The position numbers and the translations under genes were made by a program. A stretch of 64,000 nt of DNA, from NCBI GenBank assembly GCA_022747635.1, contig JAKTNV010000014.1, positions 13,947,610-14,011,609 on the forward strand, in the 5' to 3' direction. The DNA is from Hetaerina americana. Its lineage: Eukaryota; Arthropoda; Insecta; Odonata; Calopterygidae. The notes beneath the pieces are model-generated. The model saw only the letters and a program-made list of their open reading frames with translations. It did no database searches and was not told the DNA's origin. Of this stretch, positions 50,690-61,846 are shown piece by piece. Each line of letters begins with the position of its first letter. Positions within the stretch are counted from its first letter, which is position 1.

Positions 50690-53600
50690 TCTCCCTCACT
50701 AACTCCCTCCCTCCTATCCCCCCATCGAGACTAGAGAGAGGAATTCTTCCGCCTCCACTACGACCAACGGAAAGGGTACACTCGACCACACAACCCTTTT
50801 CCGGATGAGGCCACACGTCTGGCACGGCTCGTCTTCGCCACCGGCGGGACGACAACACATCCCGCCCCCGTTTTCTTCTCTTCCTCCACTCGAAGAATGT
50901 GAGACTGTGTTTATTATTTCCTGTAACTCCTCCTTTTACTCTTCTCCCCCACAACAGTCAACACTCGTGGTTTACACGTGCGCCTCAAGATACAAGTGCA
51001 CTTGGGTATCACTCTTCCTCACTCTACCCGGTGCCGCAAATCGGGACGACCTGCCCACAGTCCGTAATGCACATAAACGACAGGGGAGGGGGCTGGGGAG
51101 CGGGTGAAGGGGAGGAGGAGGGAATGGTGGTCGGAAGTGGCTGGCGCGAAGGAGTCTGCTGGTAGGGGCTCTTGTGGGCCGGGTGGGGGTTGTGGTCTGT
51201 GGATGGGTGGCTAAGCGACGGGGACGGGTGACGAGATTCGGAGGGGCAGAGCGGGGCAGCGGGACCCAGCGGCACGCCTCCGACCACGGCACGCGCGTTG
51301 TCGACTTCCCTCGCTGTCGGCCGTCACCTCCTCCACTCTCACTAGGAAAATGTATTTCGCACCGCCAGCATATCGATCCGGGTCCCCTTTGTCAACACCA
51401 GGATGTCTCATCTCCCTCCCACCTTCTCTCACTGCACTCCGGGCCCACCTTTTTCGCCTGACCCCGGGACGACGCGCGGCAGGCGTCCCTTCCCCGCAGG
51501 CGAGTGGTTTGGAACTGCGGGGAAATCCCCAGGAAACGGTTTCGGGGAGGTGGCTGTGGGGAGAGGGGGCGGGCGAATGGGAGGGAGGGAAGGAATAGAG
51601 TGATGAGGGGACGTGTGGCGGGGTATGGAGAGGGAGGTGGAAAGAGGGCGGGAGGGGGGAAGAGTTACGAGACTCCCCTGGTCGCCCCCGCCCGCGGTTC
51701 TTGGGACGACGAAAGTCGAACTGGTGGCGGCGGGAGGGATTTTGGGGGGGAGGAGAGGAGGAGAATACCGCCTTGCCGGGACCAAACGATCCCACTGGGT
51801 CGGCTAAATTTTTTTCCGCGCTAGCGTGCGGTCAGCGATGCCGAAAAAATCGCGCTCGCGGCCTTGGTACGCTTCCCCGCCGCCTATCTAGGATTCGCCC
51901 TCCGTCTCGATCCCACCTCTTCGCGAAAGGGATACGAACTTCGCGTACTTCCGGACACCCCTTCCAGTGCTACTCTTTCCCTCCCCAGAATAACTCCTTC
52001 CCTCCACATCACCTCTGCAGAGAGGGATCCGCCTCCAAACCTCCTCTTCGTTTTCCTTCTCTTCGCCCCCGCGCGCCCCGTTTCCCCACGCCGCCCTCGA
52101 GGGGGTGACGCGGGTAGGGAAAGGGGAGTTTTCCTCCGCGGCGCCCCGTTGTTGGCCGGTCGACGCAGCAGGTGTCCACCCACGCTCACACCAACACCAT
52201 CACCACCTCCTACACCACCACAGGACCGCACGGATACCTCGCCATTGTTGGCGACTTAGGGCAGCGGGCGAGTCCGATGGGTGATGGGGATCGAACCGGC
52301 ATCACCGCGAACCGACGGCGCTCTCCCACTCACTCATCCGAGCGACGGAGACGGCCAACACCCCACACCCCCCTCCCGTATACTTCCGCTCGCCCAACTC
52401 CCCCTTCCCCTTCGACACGCAGCGTCCGGGGGCTCTTCAGATCTCCTCCTCAACGCTCAACTACCTTCCCTCCCCACAGGGTCGCCCTCTCTCTTTCCTC
52501 TGCGGACAAGAGCGGGAGGTTACACGGCCGCCGACGCCAAGGGCTGGCACACGGAAGATGAGGCCTTCGAGAACCGCCTCTTCCGACGCTACCGGCGGGC
52601 GATTGCGGCGGGATCCCCGAGGTGTGGCGCCCGCTTGGAAAATCCCAAAGAACTGGACTAGTGCGACACACACCAACACGCCGAGCGGAGTCCCCCTATT
52701 GCTTCCTTCCCGCTCTCTCTCCCTGTCCCGCCTTTGCCCTCCCAGCTGCTCTCTCCCGGAAAGCACCAGCTCACTACTTTCCCCCTCCCACCTCCTCCAT
52801 CGCTTTCTCCCCACCACACTCCACCCCGCTCCGACGGCCGACGCGAATAATATCGTCCGGGCGCAACCCTTCCCGCCACCCCCTCCTTGCTGGCGTCTCC
52901 CGATAAACAAAACAGAGACACACGAACGGTCAGCAGCGCACTCGCGGAGGACAGGGGGGTGAAGGCGATCCCGCAGATATAATGATGTGCTGGTGGTGGT
53001 TATTAAAAGCGAACGTGCTCCGATATACCAACTATTATGCGGTGCTCCGCACCGAGCAGCTCCGTTATTTCCGCGGGGAACGTGCAAACTACGACGATAG
53101 AGCTCGATATACATATATAAACACACACGCAGACACACTCGCGCGCGCACTCTCAAAATCTCGAGAGGGCGCGAAATACTTCCAATCGTCTAATCGCGGG
53201 TTGGGGAAGGGGAACACTTGGCGCGGGCGGCAGCGCACAGTGCCGAAGTTGGCCGGGAAAACGATATCCAAAAGACCCTCGCCTCTCCCTGTCAGCGGTG
53301 TGCTCACGAGAGACAATCCGCCCTCCTACCCCCCGACAGACATCCAACCGCTGAGGCTTCGAACTGGGGACGGCGGGAGGCACGCGCGTAAAGAGAGTGG
53401 GAGGGACGGGCCCCGGAGCGTGAGTGGTAATGATCCGGGCGGGGCGTTCCACACGTATCCCCCCCGATGGTCACGGGAAAGAAAGAGTTCCAAACAACGC
53501 ACGTTCCCTCTCTTATGCCTCGGCTCTCCCCGACGAGGCGACGGGGCTACGTGGCCCTGGGTGTGGCCCCCACGAAGGGGCTGGCCGTCCAGTGGCCCCA

Positions 53601-54580
53601 CGCTCGGCCTCCGGGCGGGGTCCGAGATGTTAGCATACACGCGCCACACGTTCTCCCTTCTAGCTCGCGCGGATGGGCCGACTCCCTTAACCGTGGCGGA
53701 GGTAGGAGGAGGGCGGAGAGGCGGCGGGAGGGGGGGCGGCGGGGGCGGGAGGGAGGGAGCTCCACAGCGCCGCCGCTGCTTAAACCACCCCTCCGCCCCT
53801 CCCGGGCATCCGTCCCTCCCGGAACCCCCACTCCCCGCTTACCCGCCAGAAAACGCCCCCGCCGCTCACACGCCCTTCTCCGCCTCCGCCCCTTCCCCCC
53901 CCCGCTCGCACTTCAAACCCTCCGCAGCAACCCCCTTGCCACCCCCACCCCCAGATGCATCCCCCAAACATACGGATAATACCCAAAAAAAGGCTAAAAA
54001 TAATAATGAAATAAACCGTTCCCCTACTAATCGTGATACTCTTCACCCCTCTCCCCTCATTCCCTTGGACCCCCACCCCTTGGCCACCCTCTCCCCTCAT
54101 GCGCTCGCAATCTATGCCGGCGGAGAAGACCGGGGGTGTGCAGCTGCGGCGGTGAGAAATTGAGGGCGGGAAGGAAAATAGAGGCGTGTAGCGGGCGTGG
54201 GATGTGGGTTTTTCGAGAGCCGTGAGGGTGAGGGGACAGCGCGTACGTAGGGTGGATGACGGATGAGAGGGGTGGAGGAAGAGATGGAGTTGTCACAGGG
54301 CTGGAGAACGGCGGAGGCTGGAGGCGGGTGAAGGGATGGAGGGGCAGTCGGTGAGGGAGGAGAGCGGGAGGTGGGGGAGGCGGACGGGGAGGGGAAGTGT
54401 TGTCGCGCACTGGGTTCCCGGGAGGATGGGTGCCAGGGGGGAACGGGCGGCGAGCGGGGCGGGAGAGGGGCGGTTGGGTCGGGGGTTGAACGCATGGGTG
54501 AAAGGGTGCTCATCGGTTGGGAGGGTAATGGCTGAAGAGGGCGAAATTGGCGGATAAGGCGCCCAGCCCTGAGGACGGAG
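50690..54580. promoter_or_regulatory. About 3.9-kb GC-rich, CpG-rich island; candidate promoter and first-exon region
   Basis: GC content and CpG frequency jump sharply at about 50690 and fall again at about 54580. Within it, G-rich and C-rich blocks alternate: plus strand G-rich at about 51070-51250, 51535-51770, 53695-53760 and 54110-54560; C-rich at about 51900-52080, 52350-52500, 52680-52830 and 53765-54110. Long open frames on both strands (393 plus from 52982; 231 and 194 minus) follow from few stop codons in GC-rich DNA, are rich in Pro/Arg/Gly/Ser and show no domain. Islands like this in AT-rich invertebrate genomes often mark promoters of regulatory genes; I infer a promoter here but cannot place a start site, direction or exon. 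Confidence 0.45.
52255..52345 (-). other. tRNA-like sequence inside the GC-rich island
   Basis: On the minus strand, GAGTGGGAGAGC (complement of about 52319-52330) is followed about 30 bases later by GGTTCGATCCC (complement of 52287-52297), an exact B-box consensus. The spacing fits an internal RNA polymerase III promoter. I could not close a full acceptor stem, so this is more likely a SINE head or tRNA pseudogene than a working tRNA gene. Confidence 0.45.
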
Positions 54581-55460
54581 ATCGTTCCACACTTGCGATG
54601 CGTACGATTTCAAGAAAATTCTTGCTTATACTGAGAATCTGATCTTGGTTTTCACTTGAACATGTGATTTACTCGTTCCTTGAATTATTGGAGAATATTT
54701 TTGTAGAACTATTTCATTACCTCATGCTTTGAAAGAACTGTTACGTAGCGGAAAATTTTCATTTGTCACATTCTCCAAAACAACATTTGCGATGCGTGAG
54801 CCTTCGATTAATCTGCGTTTCACCTGAAAACGGCATACGATAAATATGCCTCCTGCAATCACTTGTAATGTTACAATGAAGCCTTTCCCTTAAAGCCATA
54901 GTTTAATTTATAAGTATAACATTTTTCTCAAACATGGAAGGTGAATACAAAACTCATCAATAATCTATATACTTTATGAATGGTTCAGGACGGACGGCAC
55001 TGTGCTGTAATCACCGGAAGACCGGGTTAAATTCCAGGTGACGCCCCTAGACCCGCTCAACTGCACCCAATCTGTGTGATTTTTCGGGTAGCCAAGGGCA
55101 CAATTAAGGGAATTTTCTTGTGAGAAAGTCACACACCCTCTATGGCTAAGAACGAGGTGAGTTCTACCTACCTAGCTAACCTTTGCGTTGACTACTGTGG
55201 TCATCTTTAAATTCTATATCAATGGTTAGTTTTGGAAAACTCATAAATTGATATTGTATAAGAAACGGGGACCGTGGGTTATAAACTCCTCCTGACGCAC
55301 GCTTCAGTTGTTGACTCATGGTACCTTCCTCGTAAATAAATAATATCAACTAAGATGTGAAAGGTCAGGGAAGCAAAAATCAGACGGAGTGAAGAGGTAG
55401 TGTTGAGAAATGCGAAAGTGAAAGACTGAAATGATGGCAATTTCACTCAAATAATGATGC
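54581..55460. other. AT-rich DNA with a possible decayed SINE
   Basis: At about 54985-55130 the plus strand has GACCGGGTTAAATTCC, a degraded B box, about 40 bases after a weak A-box-like stretch, and then a more GC-rich body than the flanks. This could be an old tRNA-derived SINE; I see nothing else. Confidence 0.3.
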
Positions 55461-55489
55461 AATGAAGTGTAATAAACGATTCAAATTTT

Positions 55490-56060
55490 ACACTACGGTG
55501 GCAATCGATAAACTGGGAAAGAATAGGGGAGGTCAAGGAGTAATACGGAGGAATGTGTGGGTTGTGTTGTTTCTCAGTGATGAGACGTACAGTTCTTGGG
55601 AAGGGGAATTGGAGAGTGCGTGGGGATATTCAAGGCCGGGAGGAGCCATGATTGATGATAAGAGGGGACGAAGTAGAATAGACCGAAGGGATACGGGGTT
55701 GGAGGGGTAGGAGTGGGTTTCACTCACTGGGTCGGTGGGGGAGATGGGAAGGTCGACGCGGGGGGGAGGAGGACTGGGGAATTGAAACGACGGGCTTTCG
55801 GGGGCGAGACAAGGGGGGAGGGGAGGCGGCGAGGGATGAGAGGGACGTGCCGTGGCCGTAAAGCCATAGCGAAAAAGGTTAGCAGAGGGGAGGGATTCTT
55901 GGTAGGAAAGGCGCGTGAGGCCGAGATAAGAACAAGAAATGGTAGGAGGGGTGGAAGAAAAAGGAGCACGAAAGGGAAAATGTCGAAGAGCGTCAATAGG
56001 GTGGAGACGGCCGTCGTTTGTGGTCCTTTTTATTTCAAGGCTAATGTCTGTGAAAGAGGG
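55490..56060. other. Purine-rich GC island
   Basis: The plus strand is dominated by G and A for about 570 bases, with G runs near 55760-55830. Open frames are 192 (minus) and 133 (plus) residues, biased in composition, with no family resemblance. It may be a satellite of the large island 1 kb upstream, or a separate regulatory patch. Confidence 0.35.
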
Positions 56061-59000
56061 GAACGCGCGATAAATATTGGCCTGTGTGGGGCTGGTTTTG
56101 GAAAATTTCAATAATATTTCCCCGCGTATATAAGAAGCTACGCTGAGGAAACATGAACTATTTTGAAAACTTGAAAGAGCACTCGATCACAGCATGTCTT
56201 CAAAAATCTTTGCTAATCAGTTATCTCGACTGGTGTCAGATCTACGTTACCCTTGGTCTGACGGATAAAATAATTGAGAAATAAGTGGTTTCATGGAGAA
56301 CGAAAGTGAAGTTTAACCACTCAATATTCTCCTTTGGCTGATGAATAGTTTGAGCATAGGATATTGAATATGATGCAGCACTGCCTTTGACAATTATGCT
56401 TAGCTTTTTTCCGCAAGTAATTGTTAAGTTTTCTTTTAGGAGCTCTATTCACATTTATAAAATTCACACTTTCATGAAAATATTTCTTGGAGGAAGTATG
56501 CTTTCTCGAAATATGACTTCAGACGTCAGTGCACGATGACTTCAATTAATGTTACACACTCAGTATATACGAATCGTAGAGGCTGAGATATCTTAAAAGG
56601 AGTTCGTTGCGTTGACCAATGAAATGGCCCAGCTGAAGTAAATGCTGAGAGCTTCCTCAAAAGAAACGTCAGTTGACGTTTCATCCCACCGTAAAATAAT
56701 CCCACTTTAAATGATGACGGAGTAATTATGCTTGATATGAGACCTCAAACCCGTGACCCATCAATTGCGTCACTAACGTAATTAACTCATACGACGCTTT
56801 TATGACTCCCAGTTCAATTTCCTTCACGAACGAGGACTGCTCACAATACGCCTAGAGCGGTCATAAAACTTCAAATCAAGTAGAGAGGTCATATGTCTTA
56901 CGGGACTAATATGCTCGTGGCTGCGAGAGGGAGGCTGAAAGGGCACCGAGGTCGTAATGGACAATCAGGCGGGTGAACGCATGCATGTAAGGTCACCGTA
57001 CTCGTGGCATCACGCGGGGGGAAGCAATTCAGTCCGTCAAACACTGGAGGGAACAGCGGGGGCGCGCATGCATGATTATAGCTCCTCTGCGTGCGACCCC
57101 GTGCGGGTTTCTCTCGCCCTTCCGAATTTTCGAACAGATTCGCATGCCACATTTCAACGAGTTCCTTTTGATGGAGATGTTACAAGTCACTAAAACATGC
57201 AGATTGCACTTTATTTCACTTAATTATACCTTAGTGGATGATTAGTAATACAAAGCAGTTGGGTTTATATGCGTTTCATTGACCATTTGGGAGGTTAAAT
57301 TGGTAACTCTCATACGGGCGTAAAAATATGCATACTCCCCGTAAAGAATAAACTAAAGTAAATAGTTTTTTCCATTATCTATCCACTTTACAATATCCGC
57401 CTCCTTCTTGACGGTAGTGAGGGCAACGCACTACCATTTCGACAAGTTGTGTGGGAGATTTCAGGGAATTGATTGATGGAATTCTTACGGGAAAGTGTTC
57501 GATGAGGACAAAGTTTTCTTCACGGCACGCCTACATCTCTTTATACTCCCTTCGAGGCAACTTGCCTAAACCATTTTAGCAAGTGGCTCCGAGTGTAAAT
57601 TAGGAGAAGGAACACATACGTAAAAGAAATGGAATTTCAAACAAAAAGTAAAGTTTCACTGAAGGATTATGAACAAATAGGAGAAGTTGTAATCAAGGAC
57701 CCTGCATAGACATATCTCGCCTGGAGAATGTTTGCCAAAAATTCCTCTTAAAGGAAATATGTATCCTATTTGGAGAATTGAAGAATAATTTTCAATATAT
57801 ATTCTATTAGAAAGGCTCTAATAGAATCCAAGAAAAATATGAAAATTTTTTGATTCAATCGCTGATCGTAGTTACCAATTTTATTTTACACCCATGAAAT
57901 TTCACATCATAAATGGTATTTATAATCATTACTCCATCGTTAAGCCGACTGATTCTTAACACTTTCAATCACCTCATGATTTAACATATTCATCTTAGAT
58001 AAATAAATTAATCAGCCACGTAACTCAATGCTATTCTGGAAAGCACGATTGAAAATTGTTTTGAACAACCAAAAAAACATAAAGTAGATAAGAGTAATTT
58101 ATAGATTAAGATATATCGTTAATTGAACGAGGTATATAGTATTTTAGATTTGTTTTCAATATATTTGTGACTAGTGAAGAAAACAAAACGAATTCTTAGT
58201 GCAACCTATTAAATTACACATTGAATCCATTTGCAAAAATTGAGCTCTTAAGCATGATAACCAAATTCCATTAGAACAACCCATCTAATCGAATAACGCC
58301 ATTTCAATGGCTATCCGCGTTTATCATGGGAATGAAAGTCAGGCTACCCAGAAATGCAAACCTCAAAACTCCGTCCTAGAAGGGGACAGGGTGTCGAGTG
58401 AGAGCAGGTATGCTTCCGTTAGCGAGCATCGAATGTGTGGTGTTGAGTGAGTAGAAAAGAGAATAAAAAATGGAGAGGATAACTGAAACAGATAAAAGAC
58501 AGTGTTGACAATTTAAAAATATTAGCCGTAATAACAGAATTAGGGTACTGAAATTTACTGCACTATTACAGTGTTGAAATGACAGCGAAACATCAGCAAA
58601 AGTAAATCAAGACTAAAATATTGGCACCGTCATATGTCATTTCCTTGGCCCGGTTAGAAGATCATCAGCTTTCTTCACTTAGATAACTGGATTTTGGAGG
58701 GCGATACGGTGAGCAGCACTTGTTCATAGCAAAAATCAGCAAACTAGATCAGAAAAGAATTTTCCTATTTTGAAAGCTACACTTTCGGGTTAATTAAAAT
58801 ACGATATTTATAAGAGTAAACTACATAGGCATCTGTCATTCTAATCCAGTCATTTCGTATCAATTCATGTTTATCTAAATCAACTGCAGTATATTTTGCT
58901 CCTAATAGTCGTTATGGAGCGTCAAAGTCCTATTTCTAACTTGGAAGGATAACTTAAATGAACCACGTCTCATATCAGAGACAGGTATTGATACGCTTTC

Positions 59001-59890
59001 TAAATTTATCCATACGGTACAGCAATGATTGTGCGTTTATTCGGCTTACATTTGAAAAATATTCCTGGTGTGAAGTCACAGCGAGAATTAAGGTAGTTTT
59101 AAGCAGGAGTAATTGTTTGCGGTTCTTCTCTCTCATCTTTATGGGTGACAATTCTGAATCATTTGGTCCATAAATAATGTTCATTTATCCCTTTTAAATT
59201 CCCCTTCTCAAGACGCTTCTACAGCGCTGAGTAAGGGACTTGTTAGGACACATGGTGTGACTTGGTTCAGTTGACAGTCCCAATTCCTTCACCTCAAAGA
59301 AAATTACACTATTTCCTTACGCCAGGTCATTTACAGTGTAATGACTTATTGAACGCACGACTTTGTCACGTAAATGAGAGAGATCATTTGTGAATTGGAC
59401 CTAGATCACCTAATCAATGTTCGGAAAGGTCAAAGAGACACTAAGGCCAGCCCCATTTGCCATACCAGGGCCTAAAGAGAACACCAATTCGTGCGAGGAA
59501 CGCCGTGAATCTCCGCTATGCTCCTCGGAGAATTTTGCTCCAGCGATCGTCGTTGAAACTCAAGACTAGCATTTGGAGGGTTGGTGACTGCAAGAATTCT
59601 TTGTAATTGGCAAGCCGGCTCAATTGGTGCTAGCATTGCAACATGTTGTTTCATTAGTTTTCTAATTAATCAGTTCTTAACTCCTAAGCAAAGTGCTTTT
59701 ATCTCCACTTGCTTGTCCTCGAGGGATATGGACCAGATCATCTGCTCTCTTAGCAGTAAGTTGGTGTCAGCATGTACAGTCTGCAAGCCATCGCAGTCAA
59801 AATCTTCTAGAAAATCAGATCTACAACGGAAACTTGTGCAAGTAAGCACGTATTTGTCTCGGCATTTTCCACGAAATATACGATTCAAAT
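56061..59890. other. Mostly AT-rich DNA, no gene recognised
   Basis: A small palindrome, GAAACGTCAGTTGACGTTTC, lies at 56663-56682. About 56920-57140 is a more GC-rich patch with a 78-residue plus frame and an 84-residue minus frame. A 103-residue plus frame at 59581-59892 has mixed, Cys/Ser-rich composition without a recognised domain. None of these is strong enough to call a gene. Confidence 0.4.
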
Positions 59891-59894
59891 GAAT

Positions 59895-60620
59895 TTCGGG
59901 TGGGGAGAATCAGGACGACGCGAGAGTACTAGAGTTTGTGTTGAAGGATTGGAGGGGGGGGGGAAGTTAGGAAGGGAAGGGAAAGAGAGGGTCGGGAAAT
60001 TACGTGGGAGGAGCAGGCGATTCAGATGGAATGGTGGGGATCGGCAGCACGGTGTGGAGCTCGGAATTGCACTCCGGCAAACGGCTGCGCATTAAATTGC
60101 ACTGATCGCCGTCGAGCGCACCAACTCACCTGACACACCAAAACGAACCCTCTTCCTCCCCCCACCCCCTTCATCCCCCTCCCGTCCCTTCCACCCCACC
60201 TCACCTACGCCACGAAACAAAACACCCGCCCTAACGGTTCCGCCACCAGCGTCGCCCCTCCACGCCAAGGCCCCTTCGCTCCGGGGGGAATAGGAACCTT
60301 ACTCCTTGCCAATAATGCATTCAGATCCGCAGTGGATACACGCTAAGTGTGATGTAATGACACTGAGTGGGAAAAACCAAAATGGCGTCCGAAGCACACG
60401 GTGCTGGCTGCTGTAGTCCCACTGGCGGTGGCAGTGGGAGGGGAGGAGATGGAAGTGGGGGAGGGAGGGAGGCGGGAGAGGTTGAAGTGGTGGTGCGGTG
60501 TTTGTGAGGATGGCGGCAGAGGGTAGTGCAGGGAAAGTTAGGGAGGGGAGTGGGAAGGGAAAGGGGGCGCCGGACGGTCACCGTAGCCTGTCGAAGCTCA
60601 CTCCTTTTTATCGCCTTCCG
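59895..60620. other. GC-rich island with strand-switching G and C runs
   Basis: G-rich on the plus strand at about 59895-60020 (a run of nine G near 59953), C-rich at about 60130-60290, and G-rich again at about 60420-60575. CpGs are frequent. It resembles the other islands in being compositionally, not codon, structured. It is a candidate regulatory island or G-quadruplex-forming region. Confidence 0.4.
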
Positions 60621-60899
60621 TCCGGCTGGCAGATTGATTTCAATTTCATCCATCGATCATGGGTGCGCCGCGTCCGGAGTGTCCGGAGTGCGCGGACGGT
60701 CTCGCGTCTCGTGTGTGCGCTCGGGGTAGAATGCGAGAAACGTAATTGGAGGGTCGGCAAACGTGAGTGGAGGGATCTCTCCCACCCACATTCCGTCGGG
60801 GAATACAATCCACGGAAACGGTTGGAGGAAGGGAAAATTTTTATACTGCGGATATTTCATCATTGATCACAGGAATTGGATCATTAAATATGACGGGGG

Positions 60900-61170
60900 A
60901 AGGAGGAGAATAAGAGCATGGCACTGTAGGCGGATGCTGGAGATTAAATGGAAGAGATAAAATCGAGAAAGGAGGAAGACTACAAAGAATTAAAGAGAAT
61001 AGGTCGCATGGATGGACGGAAATGGAACGAAATAGGGTTTGGATGCGAAGAGACATTTGTTAGGATCATTATATGAGGAACAATGGAAGAAAGACTCTTT
61101 TAGGAATACCATAGAATGGACAACTAGACCAAATTGAGAATGTACCGAAGGAGAGCTATTATGGTAACAT
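60900..61170 (+). mobile_element. Decayed LINE C-terminal remnant
   Basis: In one plus frame GGRRRIRAWHCRRMLEIKWK is followed after a stop by GGRLQRIKENRS, RRDIC, HYMRNNGRKTLL and NGQLDQIENVPKESYYG. The order matches the LINE C-terminal blocks seen at 137-715 (EAFEMWxWRRMxxxKW, RxxExR, HxxRHxxLL, LDxIKxxxxxSYxxM). Stops interrupt it several times. The individual matches are weak, but their order and spacing agree. Confidence 0.45.
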
Positions 61171-61414
61171 TGGCCTTTTCCTTAGGAAATAACCATTGAG
61201 CCAAGTGAACGGATAGCCGTGGTGATGCTAACATCAAGTTGCAGCACAAATTAATGCAATGCATGATAAGGAACCTCCTTAAGTCGAAGTTTTTGAATCT
61301 CTGGAAAACTTTGGGAAGGGCATTCCTATATCTTGAAAGTATTTAACATAGAAATACTCCAAATTTACGTTTATTATACTTGATCCAGCATCAGCATGGG
61401 ATGCCAAATCTGTC

Positions 61415-61468
61415 TGCCGTTAGAATTATGGGAAATACTGAAAGTATTTCTCCATAATTCTAACGGCA
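61415..61468. repeat. Near-perfect palindrome, about 25-base arms
   Basis: The left arm starts TGCCGTTAGAATTATGG and the right arm ends in its exact complement (CCATAATTCTAACGGCA). The inner AAATACT/AGTATTT also pair around a 3-base loop, with one extra base on one side. It is a strong hairpin without gene context, probably a foldback or MITE remnant. Confidence 0.85.
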
Positions 61469-61639
61469 CCTGATTCTAATAACGCCTATAGCTTCAATTA
61501 TTTTTTCTGGTACTTCTAGAAAATAAGATGGCTACTCCGCTTTAAATTAAATACGACCTTCAAAGGAAACATGCAATATGGTAAGTAGTTTCTTTCATAA
61601 ACTCTATGCTGTCCAATAATTCAATCTGAGAAGACACGA

Positions 61640-61846
61640 TTGATTGCAGCACATATTGTAAATATTACAGCTCAAAGCTATTCAGAATTTTGTGATGTCG
61701 ATGGAAATGTCTTACTTACCCTTAAAATGATAAAGAACTTCATGTATTCAATTGTGACGAACAAAGAAACAAATGAGTACGCCAAATTCGTGCGAGCGTG
61801 TCGAAATGTACAGCTTCTGCCCAAAGAACTCTTGTTTGTGGAGTAG
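61640..61846 (+). other. Candidate orphan exon, 68 residues
   Basis: The frame runs from ATG at 61640 to TAG at 61846, with balanced composition (YSEFCDVDGNVLLTLKMIKN, then FMYSIVTNKETNEYAKFVRA). An AG that could act as an acceptor lies near its start (GATTGATTGCAG at about 61639-61650), so a terminal exon reading through HIVNITAQSYSEF is conceivable. I recognise no family and see no partner exon. Chance cannot be excluded. Confidence 0.2.

Noticed and set aside
51211..51795. 194-residue minus-strand frame (and the 231-residue frame at 52461-53156)
   Set aside because: Both are Pro/Ser/Arg/Gly-biased frames explained by island composition; neither has a domain or signal I can identify.
52982..54163. 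393-residue plus-strand open frame, the longest in the window
   Set aside because: It lies in GC-rich DNA with few stops, its second half is Pro/Gly/Arg low-complexity set by the G/C runs, competing frames of similar length lie on the other strand, and no domain is recognisable.
55533..56111. 192-residue minus-strand frame
   Set aside because: It is the complement of a purine-rich tract and is Pro/Ser/Thr-biased; no domain or conserved motif is visible.
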